From M2408 sp046303515 (lineage in GTDB: Bacteria > Bacteroidota > Bacteroidia > Flavobacteriales_D > Crocinitomicaceae), in NCBI GenBank assembly GCA_046303515.1, contig JBKCGI010000158.1:18975-82974 (forward strand): a DNA stretch of 64,000 nucleotides. The letters are read 5' to 3'. Shown one piece after another: positions 33,164 to 43,397 of this stretch; the first letter of the stretch is position 1; every line of letters begins with the position of its first letter. Under the pieces are notes generated by a model, which saw only the letters and a list, made by a program, of their open reading frames with translations, was not told where the DNA came from and did not search any database. The translations under genes were made by a program, and so were the position numbers.

Positions 33164-36100
33164 TTTCTTTAATTTCAATTACAGTTGTACCAGGATCTTG
33201 CACATTTTTTGGTTTGTTTTTCAATTGCATCAGTTCATCCCACAATTGGTTGGCATCAACCAAAATACCATCGTCTTCATCCTTATAATTATCGATGACT
33301 GATTTTAGTGTATATTCCGCTTGAAACAAATCCTTTTTAGCAATCAATACATTTGTTTGAAGTAGCAATGCTTTCGCAACCCAGTAATCGTAAGCAGGTT
33401 TCATTTTCAACAATTCTCTAACTTCTTTTTCAGTTTTAGCCATGTCGTTGGCTTTGTACTGCATTTCTGCTAAAGTGTATTTCGCTTCAGCTGCAAAAAC
33501 AGAGTTGGTATTTTTGATTACCCAATCCAATGATTTTTGTGCTTCAGGCATATTGTCTAATTTGTAATATGAAATCCCTTTTACGAACTCAGCTTCTAAC
33601 TTGATATTATTATTAATTTGAGAATAAGACAGAACTTTTGTTGCATAATCTAAAGCTTCTTGATGCTGATTGGTTAGATAATTACAACGCATTATACCAA
33701 TTTGTGTATTGTAAATGACATCTGGTTTAGAAGCAATTTTTTCTAATTTTAAATAGAATGGTAAGGCTCCTGCATAATCTGCACTGTTGTATAAATATTT
33801 AGAAACACGGACTGCAGCCAGTTCAGAAAAATCTGTGGTAGGTTTGTCTAAAATTTGCTTATAAATTTCAATTGCTTTCGCCTCATTTTTCGTTCTATAG
33901 TAAGCATTTCCTAAATACGATTTGATTTCAACTTCATATTTTCCTTTCGGGAATTTAGTTAAGTATTTTTCTAATTCCGAAATAGATTCCTGGAATGCAC
34001 TATCTAAGTATGGTTCAATTGCAGAATTATAGTAAATTTCTTCTTGGTCATCCATTGAAATATCACCACAAGGGAATTCTTTTATAAGTGCCTCTACTTT
34101 ATCTGGAGTACGTTGTGCTTTATAAATTTCAACAATTCCCTTTACCGCTTTCGAACAAGAAGATTGATTATCTGTATATTTTGACAAAATTTGACGATAC
34201 ATTTCCTCTGATTGAGAATATTTTTTTTGTTTAAAATAAATATCCGCAATTTCAATTTCAGCGTCTTTCACTAATGCTGATTTTGGATAATCCTTAATTA
34301 ACTGTGTAAAATACTTTTGGGCATTTCCATCTTCATTTTTATAACGATATGTTAAACCTAATTCATAAATCGATAAGACAATGTATTTTGATTTTGGATA
34401 ATTATTTACAATATCCAACAGTTGCGCTACTTTATTGTCTGCTTCATTTTTATAACCATAAGTTTTAGACAAATAATACAATGCCTTGTCTTGATTAGAA
34501 TAATTGAAATCAATACATTCTTTAAAGTATTTTATAGCCAAATCATTTTGTTTGGTAGTATAATAAGCTTCTCCCAAACGCAACAAAACATCAGATTTTT
34601 GCTCTTTATCATTTAAATTTGTTTCTTGCAAATACAATCTGAAATATTCGGTAGCGTCGTTTAATTTTTGCTTAGCTATATAAGCATAAGCTACATTATA
34701 AAAAGCATCTTTTCGATGGTTCGTGGTTGCTGTTCCAGGTGTTGAAATATATTCTTTATATAAATTTATAGCAACATCTAATTTTTTCAATTGATAATGA
34801 GATTCAGCTTTCCAGTAGATTGCATCGGCGCCAATTGTATCATCAACATTGTATTTTTGCACTAAATCAAAAGCTGAAAGTGCCTTTTCAAATTCTCCTT
34901 TTTGGAATAAACTTACACCTTGATTATAGGCAATCATTTGGTAGGCTCCTTGTAATTTCAAATCTTTATCTTGAATTTTATCTAAAGATTTTAAAGCCAA
35001 AGCATAATTATTTGTTTGTGTAAAGACATTCAATAAATATTCGTACACTTCTTTTTTACGGTCAGATTGCGGGTATTTTTCCAAATATAATTCCAAAGCC
35101 TCAATAGCCTCATCGTACGGGTTGATATCTAATTTATAAGATAAAATAGCATAATTGTATAAGGCATCTTCTTGAATTCTATCGTCGATTGCAATAACAG
35201 ACGCTGCTTCAAATGCAGTTCGTGCGTAAGAATTGTTTCCTAATTTCAAATAAGATTCCCCAATATGGTAAAGTGAAATTTGACCTAACGTATCTTTTGT
35301 ACGTGAAACCTTATCAAATAATTCGATGGCGTTTTCGTAGTTGGAACTTTTGTAATAGGCATAAGCCAATTGATAATCGTCTTCTCGTTTTGTTTTTGCC
35401 TCGATATTGTATTTTTCCAAATACGGAACTGCTTCATCGTAACGTTGCAATTCAAAATAAGCATCTCCAATTAAATGCGTCATTTCTAATTTTGCTGCAC
35501 CGCTTGTACTATCCATAAATTCAGGACCTTTCGTAATCACCTCATTGTAGCGACCCAAACGATAGTAAATTTGAATGATATAAATTTGAGACAATTGCTT
35601 AAAACTTTCGTTTTTCTCCAATTTTTCAAATCCAGTCAAGGCACTTTGATATGCTTTATCCTGATAAGCAATATGTGAATAGTAATATAAAGCTGCTGGG
35701 GCGTAATTTGAAGATCCATCTTTAACCTCATAAAAAGCATTTCGGGCTTCCATAAATTTTTCCAATTCAAAATAAGAATAACCCAATTTGAAATTATATT
35801 CATCTAAATTTTCTGGAGCAACATGGAACTTAGTCAATTGATTAAACCAAAATAAAGTAGTTTTAAAGTCTTTTTTCTGGTAATAATACTTTCCAATTCT
35901 AAAATAAATATCATGTTTATAAATGCTTTCAGGATAATTTCTGTTAAAAGATTCTAGTAATTGAATGGCATCATTGTTGAATAATTCTAAAGCAGAAATT
36001 CCTTCATAATATAAAGCCTTCACATAATAAGGGTCATTTTGTTGATTGAAATTTGTAATAAATTTTCTAAATTCGATACGTGCTGCTGCATATTGTTGCT

Positions 36101-36257
36101 TGGCATATAAATCTTCTGCCGCGAAAAAAGTTGCGTATTTCGAATTGTATTTATCTGAACTTTGCGCTTTAATTTCAATGCTGGACACACAAAGTATCAG
36201 CAGAAATATCGCTTTTAAAATTCCACTATTGAATCTATTTATTTGAATTTGCATCAT
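33150..36257 (-). CDS. Large exported TPR-repeat protein
   Basis: A 1035-residue protein with a signal peptide (GILKAIFLLILCVSSIEIKAQ, about 12-32 split at its core) and then some 20 or more tetratricopeptide repeats, such as QYAAARIEFRKFI, KSALVKDAEIEIADIYF and AIEIYKQILDKP. The C-terminus is Lys/Glu-rich. It should be a periplasmic or outer-membrane-attached scaffold. It is the first gene of a tight operon with the barrel and the M28 peptidase. Similar TPR/barrel pairs recur in Bacteroidetes without assigned function. Confidence 0.85.
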   Translation of the reverse strand: MMQIQINRFNSGILKAIFLLILCVSSIEIKAQSSDKYNSKYATFFAAEDLYAKQQYAAARIEFRKFITNFNQQNDPYYVKALYYEGISALELFNNDAIQLLESFNRNYPESIYKHDIYFRIGKYYYQKKDFKTTLFWFNQLTKFHVAPENLDEYNFKLGYSYFELEKFMEARNAFYEVKDGSSNYAPAALYYYSHIAYQDKAYQSALTGFEKLEKNESFKQLSQIYIIQIYYRLGRYNEVITKGPEFMDSTSGAAKLEMTHLIGDAYFELQRYDEAVPYLEKYNIEAKTKREDDYQLAYAYYKSSNYENAIELFDKVSRTKDTLGQISLYHIGESYLKLGNNSYARTAFEAASVIAIDDRIQEDALYNYAILSYKLDINPYDEAIEALELYLEKYPQSDRKKEVYEYLLNVFTQTNNYALALKSLDKIQDKDLKLQGAYQMIAYNQGVSLFQKGEFEKALSAFDLVQKYNVDDTIGADAIYWKAESHYQLKKLDVAINLYKEYISTPGTATTNHRKDAFYNVAYAYIAKQKLNDATEYFRLYLQETNLNDKEQKSDVLLRLGEAYYTTKQNDLAIKYFKECIDFNYSNQDKALYYLSKTYGYKNEADNKVAQLLDIVNNYPKSKYIVLSIYELGLTYRYKNEDGNAQKYFTQLIKDYPKSALVKDAEIEIADIYFKQKKYSQSEEMYRQILSKYTDNQSSCSKAVKGIVEIYKAQRTPDKVEALIKEFPCGDISMDDQEEIYYNSAIEPYLDSAFQESISELEKYLTKFPKGKYEVEIKSYLGNAYYRTKNEAKAIEIYKQILDKPTTDFSELAAVRVSKYLYNSADYAGALPFYLKLEKIASKPDVIYNTQIGIMRCNYLTNQHQEALDYATKVLSYSQINNNIKLEAEFVKGISYYKLDNMPEAQKSLDWVIKNTNSVFAAEAKYTLAEMQYKANDMAKTEKEVRELLKMKPAYDYWVAKALLLQTNVLIAKKDLFQAEYTLKSVIDNYKDEDDGILVDANQLWDELMQLKNKPKNVQDPGTTVIEIKENEKK

Positions 36258-36453
36258 GCTAATTGTAAACTTCTTTACGTACTAATTTTGTTAAGCGTAT
36301 TTTAGCTTATAACAAACCGATAAAATTAAGTTACAATATCTAGTGTTTTGGGGCAAAATTCAAAAGTTTTAAACGTCATTTTGTTAAGATAAAAAACTTT
36401 GAAAAGAAAATTTATAAACTTAAAATCAGCAACTTTACAAAAAGTTTTACATC

Positions 36454-37167
36454 GTGGATAAGGTAATTTCAATCAAAAATGCTCAAATTTTTCAAAGAGA
36501 AGAGTTGGTACTTAACAACATCAACTTCGATTTAAATGAAAACGAAATCGTTTACCTCATAGGAAAAACGGGAAGTGGAAAAAGTAGTTTTTTGAAAACA
36601 CTTTTTGGAGAATTGCATTTAAAAGTTGGAAAAGGAACTGTTACTGGCTTTGATTTGTTGACTTTAACAAAAAAAGATATTCCGATGTTGCGCCGAAAAA
36701 TTGGCGTTGTTTTCCAAGATTTTCAATTGTTAACAGATAGAAGTGTTTGGGATAACTTGAAATTTGTCATGCAAGCAACTGGTTGGAAAGATAAGACTTT
36801 GATGGAAAAACGTGCCAACGAAGTCTTGAAAATGGTTGGTTTGGAACATAAACTTAATGCAATGCCTCATGCACTTTCTGGTGGAGAACAACAACGTGTT
36901 GCCATTGCGAGAGCTTTATTGAACAAACCAGAACTAATTTTAGCCGATGAGCCAACTGGAAACTTAGATCCCGAAACGTCTGAAGAAATCATGCGCATTT
37001 TGATTGCTGTAGCGAAAGAAGAAAAGTCTTCTGTTTTGATGGCAACGCATGATATGTCAATGGTGGAAAAATTTCCTGGTAGAATTATCCGTGTTGAGAA
37101 TGGTGGTTTAAAAGAAATCGATCATTTGAATAAATTTGATCCTTTTACGACATTTTTGGGGGAGTAG
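36454..37167 (+). CDS. ftsE: Cell division ATP-binding protein FtsE
   Basis: A 237-residue ABC ATPase with Walker A GKTGSGKSSFLK, Q-loop VVFQDFQLLTDRSVWDNL, signature LSGGEQQRVAIARALL and Walker B LILADEPTGNLDP. The Q-loop run is characteristic of FtsE, which with FtsX controls peptidoglycan hydrolases at the septum. The start is GTG at 36454. No ftsX is next to it; in Bacteroidetes the two are often apart. A LolD-type ATPase is the main alternative. Confidence 0.88.
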   Translation: MDKVISIKNAQIFQREELVLNNINFDLNENEIVYLIGKTGSGKSSFLKTLFGELHLKVGKGTVTGFDLLTLTKKDIPMLRRKIGVVFQDFQLLTDRSVWDNLKFVMQATGWKDKTLMEKRANEVLKMVGLEHKLNAMPHALSGGEQQRVAIARALLNKPELILADEPTGNLDPETSEEIMRILIAVAKEEKSSVLMATHDMSMVEKFPGRIIRVENGGLKEIDHLNKFDPFTTFLGE

Positions 37168-37168
37168 T

Positions 37169-38965
37169 CTAATTTTTCTCAAAATACTCCACCACAATTT
37201 TTGCTTTCGCTTTTCCAATAATTGCGCCCAAAGATTCCAAATCAGCACTTTTTATTTTGGATAAGGTTTTAAATTGCTTCATCATTAACTCAAATGTTTT
37301 TGGTCCGATTCCCGGAATTTGGGTTAATTCGGAAGTGAAAGCGCCTTTACTTCTTCTATCGCGGTGATGTGTAATTCCAAAACGATGCGCTTCGTTTCGC
37401 ATATGTTGAATGACTTTCAAAGATTCAGATCGTTTGTCCAAATAAATCGGAATGGAATCTCCTGGAAAAAAGATTTCTTCCAAACGTTTCGCGATACCGA
37501 TAATGGCAATTTTTCCGCGTAAACCAATGTTGTCCAAAGCTGTTAAAGCTGAACTTAATTGTCCTTTTCCACCATCAATCACAATGAGTTGAGGTAAGGA
37601 TTGATTTTCTGCTACTAATCTCGAATAACGACGTGTAATAACTTCTTCCATCGAAGCGAAATCATCTGGTCCAACAACGGTTTTGATGTTGAAATGACGG
37701 TAATCTTTTTTACTTGGTTTTCCGTTTTTAAACACTACACAAGCTGAAACAGGATTTGTTCCTTGAATATTTGAATTATCAAAACACTCAATGTGAACTG
37801 GTAAATCCTTCAAACGCAAATCGTTTTTCAGTTGGGTCAAAATGCGTTCTGTACTTGCCTCAGGATTTTTGATTTTTTCGTTTTTGTATTTTTCTAAACG
37901 GTAATACACTGCGTTTCGATGCGAAAGTTCCAACAATTGTTTTTTATCTCCAATTTGCGGAATGGTAAACTTGACATCCGGATGCGTAAACTCTGGAATT
38001 TCTTCCACCAATATTTCTTTGGAAGTACTTTGAAATCTCTCTCGCATTTCAAGCAATGCATAAGATAAAATATCGGCTTTATTTTCATCTAATTTTTTGA
38101 CTAATTCGACAGTCATGCCGTGTATTATCGATCCATTTTTGATGACCAAATAATTCACAAATGCATTTTTTTCGTCATCCACAATTGTAATCACATCTAC
38201 CTCATGAATCGAAGGTGAAACGATAGTTGACTTAGATTGATAATTTTCCAAGGAAAGCAATTTTTCTTTTAAAACTTGCGCCTCCTCAAATTCGTGTTTT
38301 TCCGCAAGAATCAACATTTTTTTGCGAATATAATCTGTTACAAAGCGAATATTTCCTTTCAAAATAGATTCAATTTGCTGGAAATATTCGGCATATTCTT
38401 CCTCACTTTGTTTGCCAACACAAGGAGCTTTGCAGTTTCCAATGTGGTACTCTAAACAAACTTTATAGTTGGAATTTTCAATTTTTTTTGCACTCAAATC
38501 AAGGTTACAATTGCGCAAAGGAAATAATTCTCGAAACAATTGTAAGAGCGTATGCATGACTTTTCCATTTGGATAAGGACCAAAATATTTGGAGCCATCT
38601 TTGATCACTCTTCGTGTCGAAAACACTCTTGGAAAGGCTTCTTTTTTGACACAAATCCAAGGGTAGGTTTTGTCGTCTTTTAGGAGAATATTGTACCTTG
38701 GTTTGTATTTTTTAATTAAATTGTTTTCCAGTAAAAGGGCATCCAATTCACTTGCCACAACAATATATTTGATGTCGACAATTTTGCGAACCAAAATATT
38801 TGTTTTGCCATCCTCGTGTATTTTAGCAAAATAGGAAGAAACACGTTTTTTAAGATTTTTAGCTTTACCAACATAAATAATTTCTTCATTTTTATCAAAA
38901 TACTGATAAACACCAGGATTTTCTGGCAGTGTTTTGAGTTTTATATTGAGTTCCTCCTTTGTCAT
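37169..38965 (-). CDS. uvrC: Excinuclease ABC subunit C
   Basis: A 598-residue nucleotide excision repair endonuclease that cuts on both sides of a lesion with UvrB. The GIY-YIG domain is at the N-terminus (PGVYQYFDKNEEIIYVGKAK). A cysteine cluster follows at about 150-180 and the UVR motif (AEKHEFEEAQVLKEKLLSL) near 210-228. The RNase H-like nuclease has IECFDNSNIQGTNPV and VIDGGKGQLSSAL, and a helix-hairpin-helix (LTQIPGIGPKTFELMM) ends the protein. Convergent with ftsE, one base apart. Confidence 0.97.
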   Translation of the reverse strand: MTKEELNIKLKTLPENPGVYQYFDKNEEIIYVGKAKNLKKRVSSYFAKIHEDGKTNILVRKIVDIKYIVVASELDALLLENNLIKKYKPRYNILLKDDKTYPWICVKKEAFPRVFSTRRVIKDGSKYFGPYPNGKVMHTLLQLFRELFPLRNCNLDLSAKKIENSNYKVCLEYHIGNCKAPCVGKQSEEEYAEYFQQIESILKGNIRFVTDYIRKKMLILAEKHEFEEAQVLKEKLLSLENYQSKSTIVSPSIHEVDVITIVDDEKNAFVNYLVIKNGSIIHGMTVELVKKLDENKADILSYALLEMRERFQSTSKEILVEEIPEFTHPDVKFTIPQIGDKKQLLELSHRNAVYYRLEKYKNEKIKNPEASTERILTQLKNDLRLKDLPVHIECFDNSNIQGTNPVSACVVFKNGKPSKKDYRHFNIKTVVGPDDFASMEEVITRRYSRLVAENQSLPQLIVIDGGKGQLSSALTALDNIGLRGKIAIIGIAKRLEEIFFPGDSIPIYLDKRSESLKVIQHMRNEAHRFGITHHRDRRSKGAFTSELTQIPGIGPKTFELMMKQFKTLSKIKSADLESLGAIIGKAKAKIVVEYFEKN

Positions 38966-39107
38966 TTATTGAGGTTAAAAATACAAAAGATTTTAGTTCT
39001 GACACATTATCAATTGCTAGTAAAATGAGATTCTACCTAAGGTAAAATACATTTCACTTAAACAATATAGAAAATTAATTGTATTTTTAGCATAAGATTT
39101 GAATCAA

Positions 39108-39809
39108 ATGCATATTCTCAAAGACAAAAGAACTTTTATTCTATTCATTTTAGCTGGTTTTTTCATTGCGAATACCGTTGTGGCTGAAATGATTGGTAGT
39201 AAACTGATTAGTTTTGGCGGTCCCTTTGTAAACGGTACAAGTTTGGTTTTGTGGCCCTTTGTTTTTGTTTTAACAGACATTTTAAATGAATATTACGGAA
39301 AAGATGTTGTACGTAAACTAACTTTTATAACTGTTGGTTTGATTTCTTACGTTTTCATAATCTTGTTCATTGCAATGAAAATTCCAGCAGTTGATTTTTC
39401 TCCTGTTTCGGACGAAAATTTCAACAAGGTATTTGGTTCTAGTATGTACATGATTGTTGCTAGTTTAGTGGCTTTCATCACCTCCCAATTAGTGGATAGT
39501 TTTGTATTTTGGTTGGTACGAAAACGGACAGGAAGTAAATTTATGTGGTTGCGTTCAACTTCATCAACCGTTGTGAGTCAGTTGATTGATACTTTTATTG
39601 TGCAATTTGTTGCATTCGTATTGCCAGGTGTTTGGACCTATTCTGAATTTGCCAAAAATGCGAGTTTTGCTTATACCTTAAAAATCATAATTGCCATCTG
39701 CTTAATTCCCTTGATTTTGGTATTACATAAAGTTCTTGATTCTTATTTCGGGAAGGAAGAAGCTGAAAAAATGATCGAGAAAACGGCAAAAGAATCTTTA
39801 CAGGAATAG
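39108..39809 (+). CDS. yhhQ: Queuosine precursor transporter, YhhQ family
   Basis: A 233-residue membrane protein with about six helices. Family motifs are ANTVVAEMIGSKLI, PFVFVLTDILNEYYGKDVVR and QLVDSFVFWLVRKRTG, plus QLIDTFIVQF. These VUT-family proteins take up queuine or preQ1 precursors for tRNA modification. The ATG at 39108 is preferred over a TTG three codons earlier. No other queuosine genes are in the window. Confidence 0.92.
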   Translation: MHILKDKRTFILFILAGFFIANTVVAEMIGSKLISFGGPFVNGTSLVLWPFVFVLTDILNEYYGKDVVRKLTFITVGLISYVFIILFIAMKIPAVDFSPVSDENFNKVFGSSMYMIVASLVAFITSQLVDSFVFWLVRKRTGSKFMWLRSTSSTVVSQLIDTFIVQFVAFVLPGVWTYSEFAKNASFAYTLKIIIAICLIPLILVLHKVLDSYFGKEEAEKMIEKTAKESLQE

Positions 39810-39836
39810 GGCATTTAAAGCGGATACGTAATTAAA

Positions 39837-39869
39837 TTTGTCCTTTTCAAAAAAGAAATTGTAATTTTG
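39837..39869 (+). promoter_or_regulatory. Strong promoter TTTG-N21-TAATTTTG before thiL
   Basis: TTTG at 39837-39840 and TAATTTTG at 39862-39869 are separated by 21 bases, an exact match to the Bacteroidetes consensus. The thiL ATG begins only 4 bases after the -7 box, so the transcript probably starts at or next to the start codon. Confidence 0.65.
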
Positions 39870-39873
39870 TAGC

Positions 39874-40911
39874 ATGACAGATAAACGAACTGAGCTCAGT
39901 GAATTAGGAGAATTTGGCTTGATTGATAAGCTAACACAGGGATTTACAACACATGTTTCAAATACAATAAAAGGTGTAGGTGATGATGCTGCTGTTATTT
40001 CTATTTCTGAAGAAGAAGCGCTTTTGGTTTCAACGGACGCCTTGTTAGAAGGTGTGCATTTTTCCCTGATGTATACTCCTTTAATGCATTTAGGCTATAA
40101 GGCGGTAGTTGTTAATTTATCTGATATTTATGCCATGAATGGCGAAGCACAACAAATCACTGTTTCAATTGCCGTTTCAAATCGATTTCCTTTAGAAGCT
40201 TTAGAAGAATTATATGCTGGTATCAAAAAAGCATGTGATTTCTACAAAGTGGACTTAGTTGGTGGAGATACAACCTCCTCTTTATCTGGTTTAATGATTT
40301 CAATTACAGCTATTGGAAGAGCGAAAAAAACAGAAGTAGTATATAGAAATGGTGCAAAAGAACATGACTTATTAGTTGTTTCGGGTGATTTAGGTGGAGC
40401 ATATATGGGCTTACAATTACTTGAGCGCGAGAAAGAAGTTTTCAAGGCAAATCCGAATATTCAACCTGATTTAGATGGACAAGATTACTTATTGGAACGC
40501 CAACTGAAGCCTGAAGCAAGAAAAGATATTATAAAATTATTGAAAGATTTGGAAGTAAAACCAACTTCAATGATTGATGTTTCTGATGGATTAGCTTCTG
40601 AAATTTTTCATTTATGTAAAGCTAGTAAACTTGGTTGCACTATTTATGACGAGAAAATTCCAATCGATGCAAAAACCTCAATTGCAGCCATAGATTTCAA
40701 TATTGATCCAATAACAACCGCTTTAAATGGCGGAGAAGATTACGAGTTACTTTTTACTGTTGCGCAAAGTGATTATGAAAAAATTCTTGGAAATCCACAT
40801 TTATCAATTATTGGTCATATTACTGATGCAGCAAGTGGAATTAATTTAGTGGACAAACAAGGGGCATTGATTCCTTTGAAAGCACAAGGTTGGAACCATT
40901 TTGAGGAATAA
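39874..40911 (+). CDS. thiL: Thiamine-phosphate kinase
   Basis: A 345-residue kinase that phosphorylates thiamine phosphate to thiamine diphosphate, the last step of vitamin B1 cofactor synthesis. Motifs: GVGDDAAVI near residue 35, STDALLEGVHF, VNLSDIYAMNGE, VDLVGGDTTSS and MIDVSDGLASE, with LNGGEDYELLFT near the end. It is cytoplasmic. The leader appears to be absent or a few bases long. Dxs, which feeds thiazole synthesis, is convergent immediately downstream. Confidence 0.96.
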   Translation: MTDKRTELSELGEFGLIDKLTQGFTTHVSNTIKGVGDDAAVISISEEEALLVSTDALLEGVHFSLMYTPLMHLGYKAVVVNLSDIYAMNGEAQQITVSIAVSNRFPLEALEELYAGIKKACDFYKVDLVGGDTTSSLSGLMISITAIGRAKKTEVVYRNGAKEHDLLVVSGDLGGAYMGLQLLEREKEVFKANPNIQPDLDGQDYLLERQLKPEARKDIIKLLKDLEVKPTSMIDVSDGLASEIFHLCKASKLGCTIYDEKIPIDAKTSIAAIDFNIDPITTALNGGEDYELLFTVAQSDYEKILGNPHLSIIGHITDAASGINLVDKQGALIPLKAQGWNHFEE

Positions 40912-40928
40912 GAATACAACGATTTAAA

Positions 40929-42881
40929 TCACCCAACTTTCTCAATCGATAAGTCTTGATCCTTAAAATTAAGTACTTTTTTTACTGTTTCTTTAATTCC
41001 ATTTAAATCAAAACCACATTCAGCGTGCAATTCATCTTGTGTTCCATGATGAATGTACTTGTCTGGGATACCAATTCTGACAACTTGAGACTTGTAATTA
41101 TTATCTGCTAAAAATTCTAGTACAGCACTTCCCATTCCTCCCATCAAACAACCATCTTCAACAGTGATGACTTTATCGAATTTAGAGAAAACTTCATGTA
41201 ATAAAATTTCATCAATTGGTTTTACAAAACGCATATCGTAATGTGCAGCAGAAATTCCACTTTCTTTCAAATCTTGAACCGCTTGCTGAGCTGTATTTCC
41301 AACATGACCAATTGTTAAAATAGCGATATCAGTTCCAGAAGAAACTTTTCTTCCAGTTCCTACTTTTAAAGCTTTTAAAGGAGTTTTCCATTCCAACATC
41401 ACACCATTTCCTCTCGGATAACGGATAGTGAAAGGTCCCATGTTTTCTTGCTGTGCAGTGAACATCAAATTTCGCAATTCTTCCTCGTTCATAGGTGCAG
41501 ACACAATCATATTTGGAATCATGCGCATATATGCAATATCGTATGCTCCGTGATGCGTTGCACCGTCAGCTCCAACCAAACCACCGCGATCTAAACAGAA
41601 AACTACGTTTAAGTTTTGTAAGGCAACGTCGTGCAATACTTGATCGTAAGCACGTTGCATAAAAGAAGAATAAATGTTACAGAATGGAACCATTCCTTGC
41701 GTTGCCAAACCTGCAGAGAATGTCACGGCGTGTTGTTCCGCAATACCAACATCAAACGAACGATCCGGCATCGCTTCCATCATAAAAGTCAAAGAACAAC
41801 CAGAAGGCATCGCAGGTGTAACTCCCATGATTTTTTCGTTTTTCTCAGCTAATTCAACAATAGTGTGACCAAAAACATCTTGATATTTTGGTGGTTCTGG
41901 CGATTTAGGAACAACTTTAATGATTTCACCCGTTTCTTTATTGAAAACTCCCGGTGCATGCCATTTTGTTGGATTTCCTTCCTCGGAATATTTGTAACCT
42001 TTCCCTTTCATTGTGATGCAATGCAACAACTTTGGGCCAGGAATATCTTTTAAATCTTCTAATATTTTTGCTAAACCAACTACATCGTGCCCATCAACTG
42101 GACCGAAGTATCTGAAATTTAAAGCTTCGAATAAATTACTTTGCTTTAGTATAGAACCTTTTAAGGCAGTAGAAATTTTAGAAACAACTTTTTGAGCATC
42201 TGGACCAAATTTAGAGATTTTCCCCAACAATTTCCAAACGTCATCTTTTACTTTATTGTAAGTATGTGAAGTTGTTATATCTGTCAAATATTCTTTTAAG
42301 GCACCTACATTTGGGTCAATGGACATACAATTGTCGTTCAAAATCACCAATAAATTTGCATCTTTCTCAAAACCGGCATGGTTCATTCCTTCAAAAGCCA
42401 TTCCAGCGGTCATCGAACCATCACCAATTACAGCAATGTGTTGACGATTTTTTTCACCTTTGTAACGATTCGCAACTGCCATTCCAAGTGCTGCAGAAAT
42501 AGAAGTAGAGGAGTGACCAACACCAAAAGTGTCGTATTCACTTTCAGAACGCTTCGGGAAACCAGAAATTCCGCCTTTGATACGATTCGTATGAAAACGT
42601 TCGCGTCTACCAGTTAAGATTTTGTGTCCATAAGCTTGATGTCCTACATCCCAAACTAATTGATCGTAAGGTGTATTGAACACATAATGTAGAGCAACCG
42701 TCATTTCAACCACACCAAGGCTTGCACCAAAATGCGAGTTGCCAATTTCTGAGATTACATCAACAATATATTGGCGTAATTCATCTGAAACTTGTGGCAA
42801 ATCTTCCAATTTAAACTTCTCTCTTAAATCAGAGGGAACTTCAATTTGATTTAAATATGGTCCTGCTTTGTATGGAGTCAT
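40929..42881 (-). CDS. dxs: 1-deoxy-D-xylulose-5-phosphate synthase
   Basis: A 650-residue thiamine-diphosphate enzyme joining pyruvate and glyceraldehyde-3-phosphate, the first step of the MEP isoprenoid pathway. It also supplies vitamin B1 and B6 precursors. Motifs: VWDVGHQAYGHKILTGRR, the cofactor-binding IGDGSMTAGMAFEGMNHAG, VDGHDVVGL and DVGIAEQHAVTFSAG. A TAACTTTG -7 box lies 16 bases upstream. Length is in the normal range. Confidence 0.97.
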   Translation of the reverse strand: MTPYKAGPYLNQIEVPSDLREKFKLEDLPQVSDELRQYIVDVISEIGNSHFGASLGVVEMTVALHYVFNTPYDQLVWDVGHQAYGHKILTGRRERFHTNRIKGGISGFPKRSESEYDTFGVGHSSTSISAALGMAVANRYKGEKNRQHIAVIGDGSMTAGMAFEGMNHAGFEKDANLLVILNDNCMSIDPNVGALKEYLTDITTSHTYNKVKDDVWKLLGKISKFGPDAQKVVSKISTALKGSILKQSNLFEALNFRYFGPVDGHDVVGLAKILEDLKDIPGPKLLHCITMKGKGYKYSEEGNPTKWHAPGVFNKETGEIIKVVPKSPEPPKYQDVFGHTIVELAEKNEKIMGVTPAMPSGCSLTFMMEAMPDRSFDVGIAEQHAVTFSAGLATQGMVPFCNIYSSFMQRAYDQVLHDVALQNLNVVFCLDRGGLVGADGATHHGAYDIAYMRMIPNMIVSAPMNEEELRNLMFTAQQENMGPFTIRYPRGNGVMLEWKTPLKALKVGTGRKVSSGTDIAILTIGHVGNTAQQAVQDLKESGISAAHYDMRFVKPIDEILLHEVFSKFDKVITVEDGCLMGGMGSAVLEFLADNNYKSQVVRIGIPDKYIHHGTQDELHAECGFDLNGIKETVKKVLNFKDQDLSIEKVG

Positions 42882-42897
42882 GCTGTCGTATATTTTA

Positions 42898-42905
42898 CAA
42901 AGTTA
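42898..42905 (-). promoter_or_regulatory. dxs -7 box TAACTTTG
   Basis: On the minus strand TAACTTTG matches TAnnTTTG, ending 16 bases before the dxs ATG. A TTG about 20 bases further upstream could serve as the -33 element. Confidence 0.55.
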
Positions 42906-43064
42906 TGAAAAACTGTTAAGTTAAACAACAGAATAACGTCAATTTTGTTCATTTATTCGCACAGAGAATTAGAAAAAAGCTTCATTTTATTATTTTACAA
43001 TGCTACGATTTCACTTTTAAAAACAAATAAAGTTTAATTTAGCAAAGTAAAAAATAAAAAAATT

Positions 43065-43397
43065 ATGGATACATATTACGACCCAAAAGACTTAAATAAA
43101 TTTGGTAAAATTGCTGATTTTGAACCTAAATTGGCAAAGAAATTCTTTGATTATTATGGCGAGGTTTTTAAAGAAGGTGCCTTAACTGAACGTGAAAAAT
43201 CCTTAATTGCTTTGGCTGTTGCGCATACTATTCAATGTCCATATTGTATTGATGCTTATACCCAGGATACGATGGAAAAAGGATGCGATGAGGCACAATT
43301 AATGGAAGCAGTGCACGTTGCTGCAGCAATTCGTGGAGGTGCATCCCTTGTTCACGGAGTACAAATGATGAATAAATACAAAGAATTATCGATGTGA
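43065..43397 (+). CDS. Arsenosugar biosynthesis-associated peroxidase-like protein (AhpD/CMD fold)
   Basis: A 110-residue protein of the carboxymuconolactone decarboxylase/AhpD fold, with the redox pair CPYC at residues 58-61 and the following AYTQDTMEKGCDEAQLMEAV. The start MDTYYDPKDLNKFG and length match the small peroxidase-like protein found next to ArsS in arsenosugar clusters. It overlaps arsS by 4 bases. It may recycle thiols or handle peroxides during arsenic metabolism; its exact role is not established. Confidence 0.88.
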   Translation: MDTYYDPKDLNKFGKIADFEPKLAKKFFDYYGEVFKEGALTEREKSLIALAVAHTIQCPYCIDAYTQDTMEKGCDEAQLMEAVHVAAAIRGGASLVHGVQMMNKYKELSM

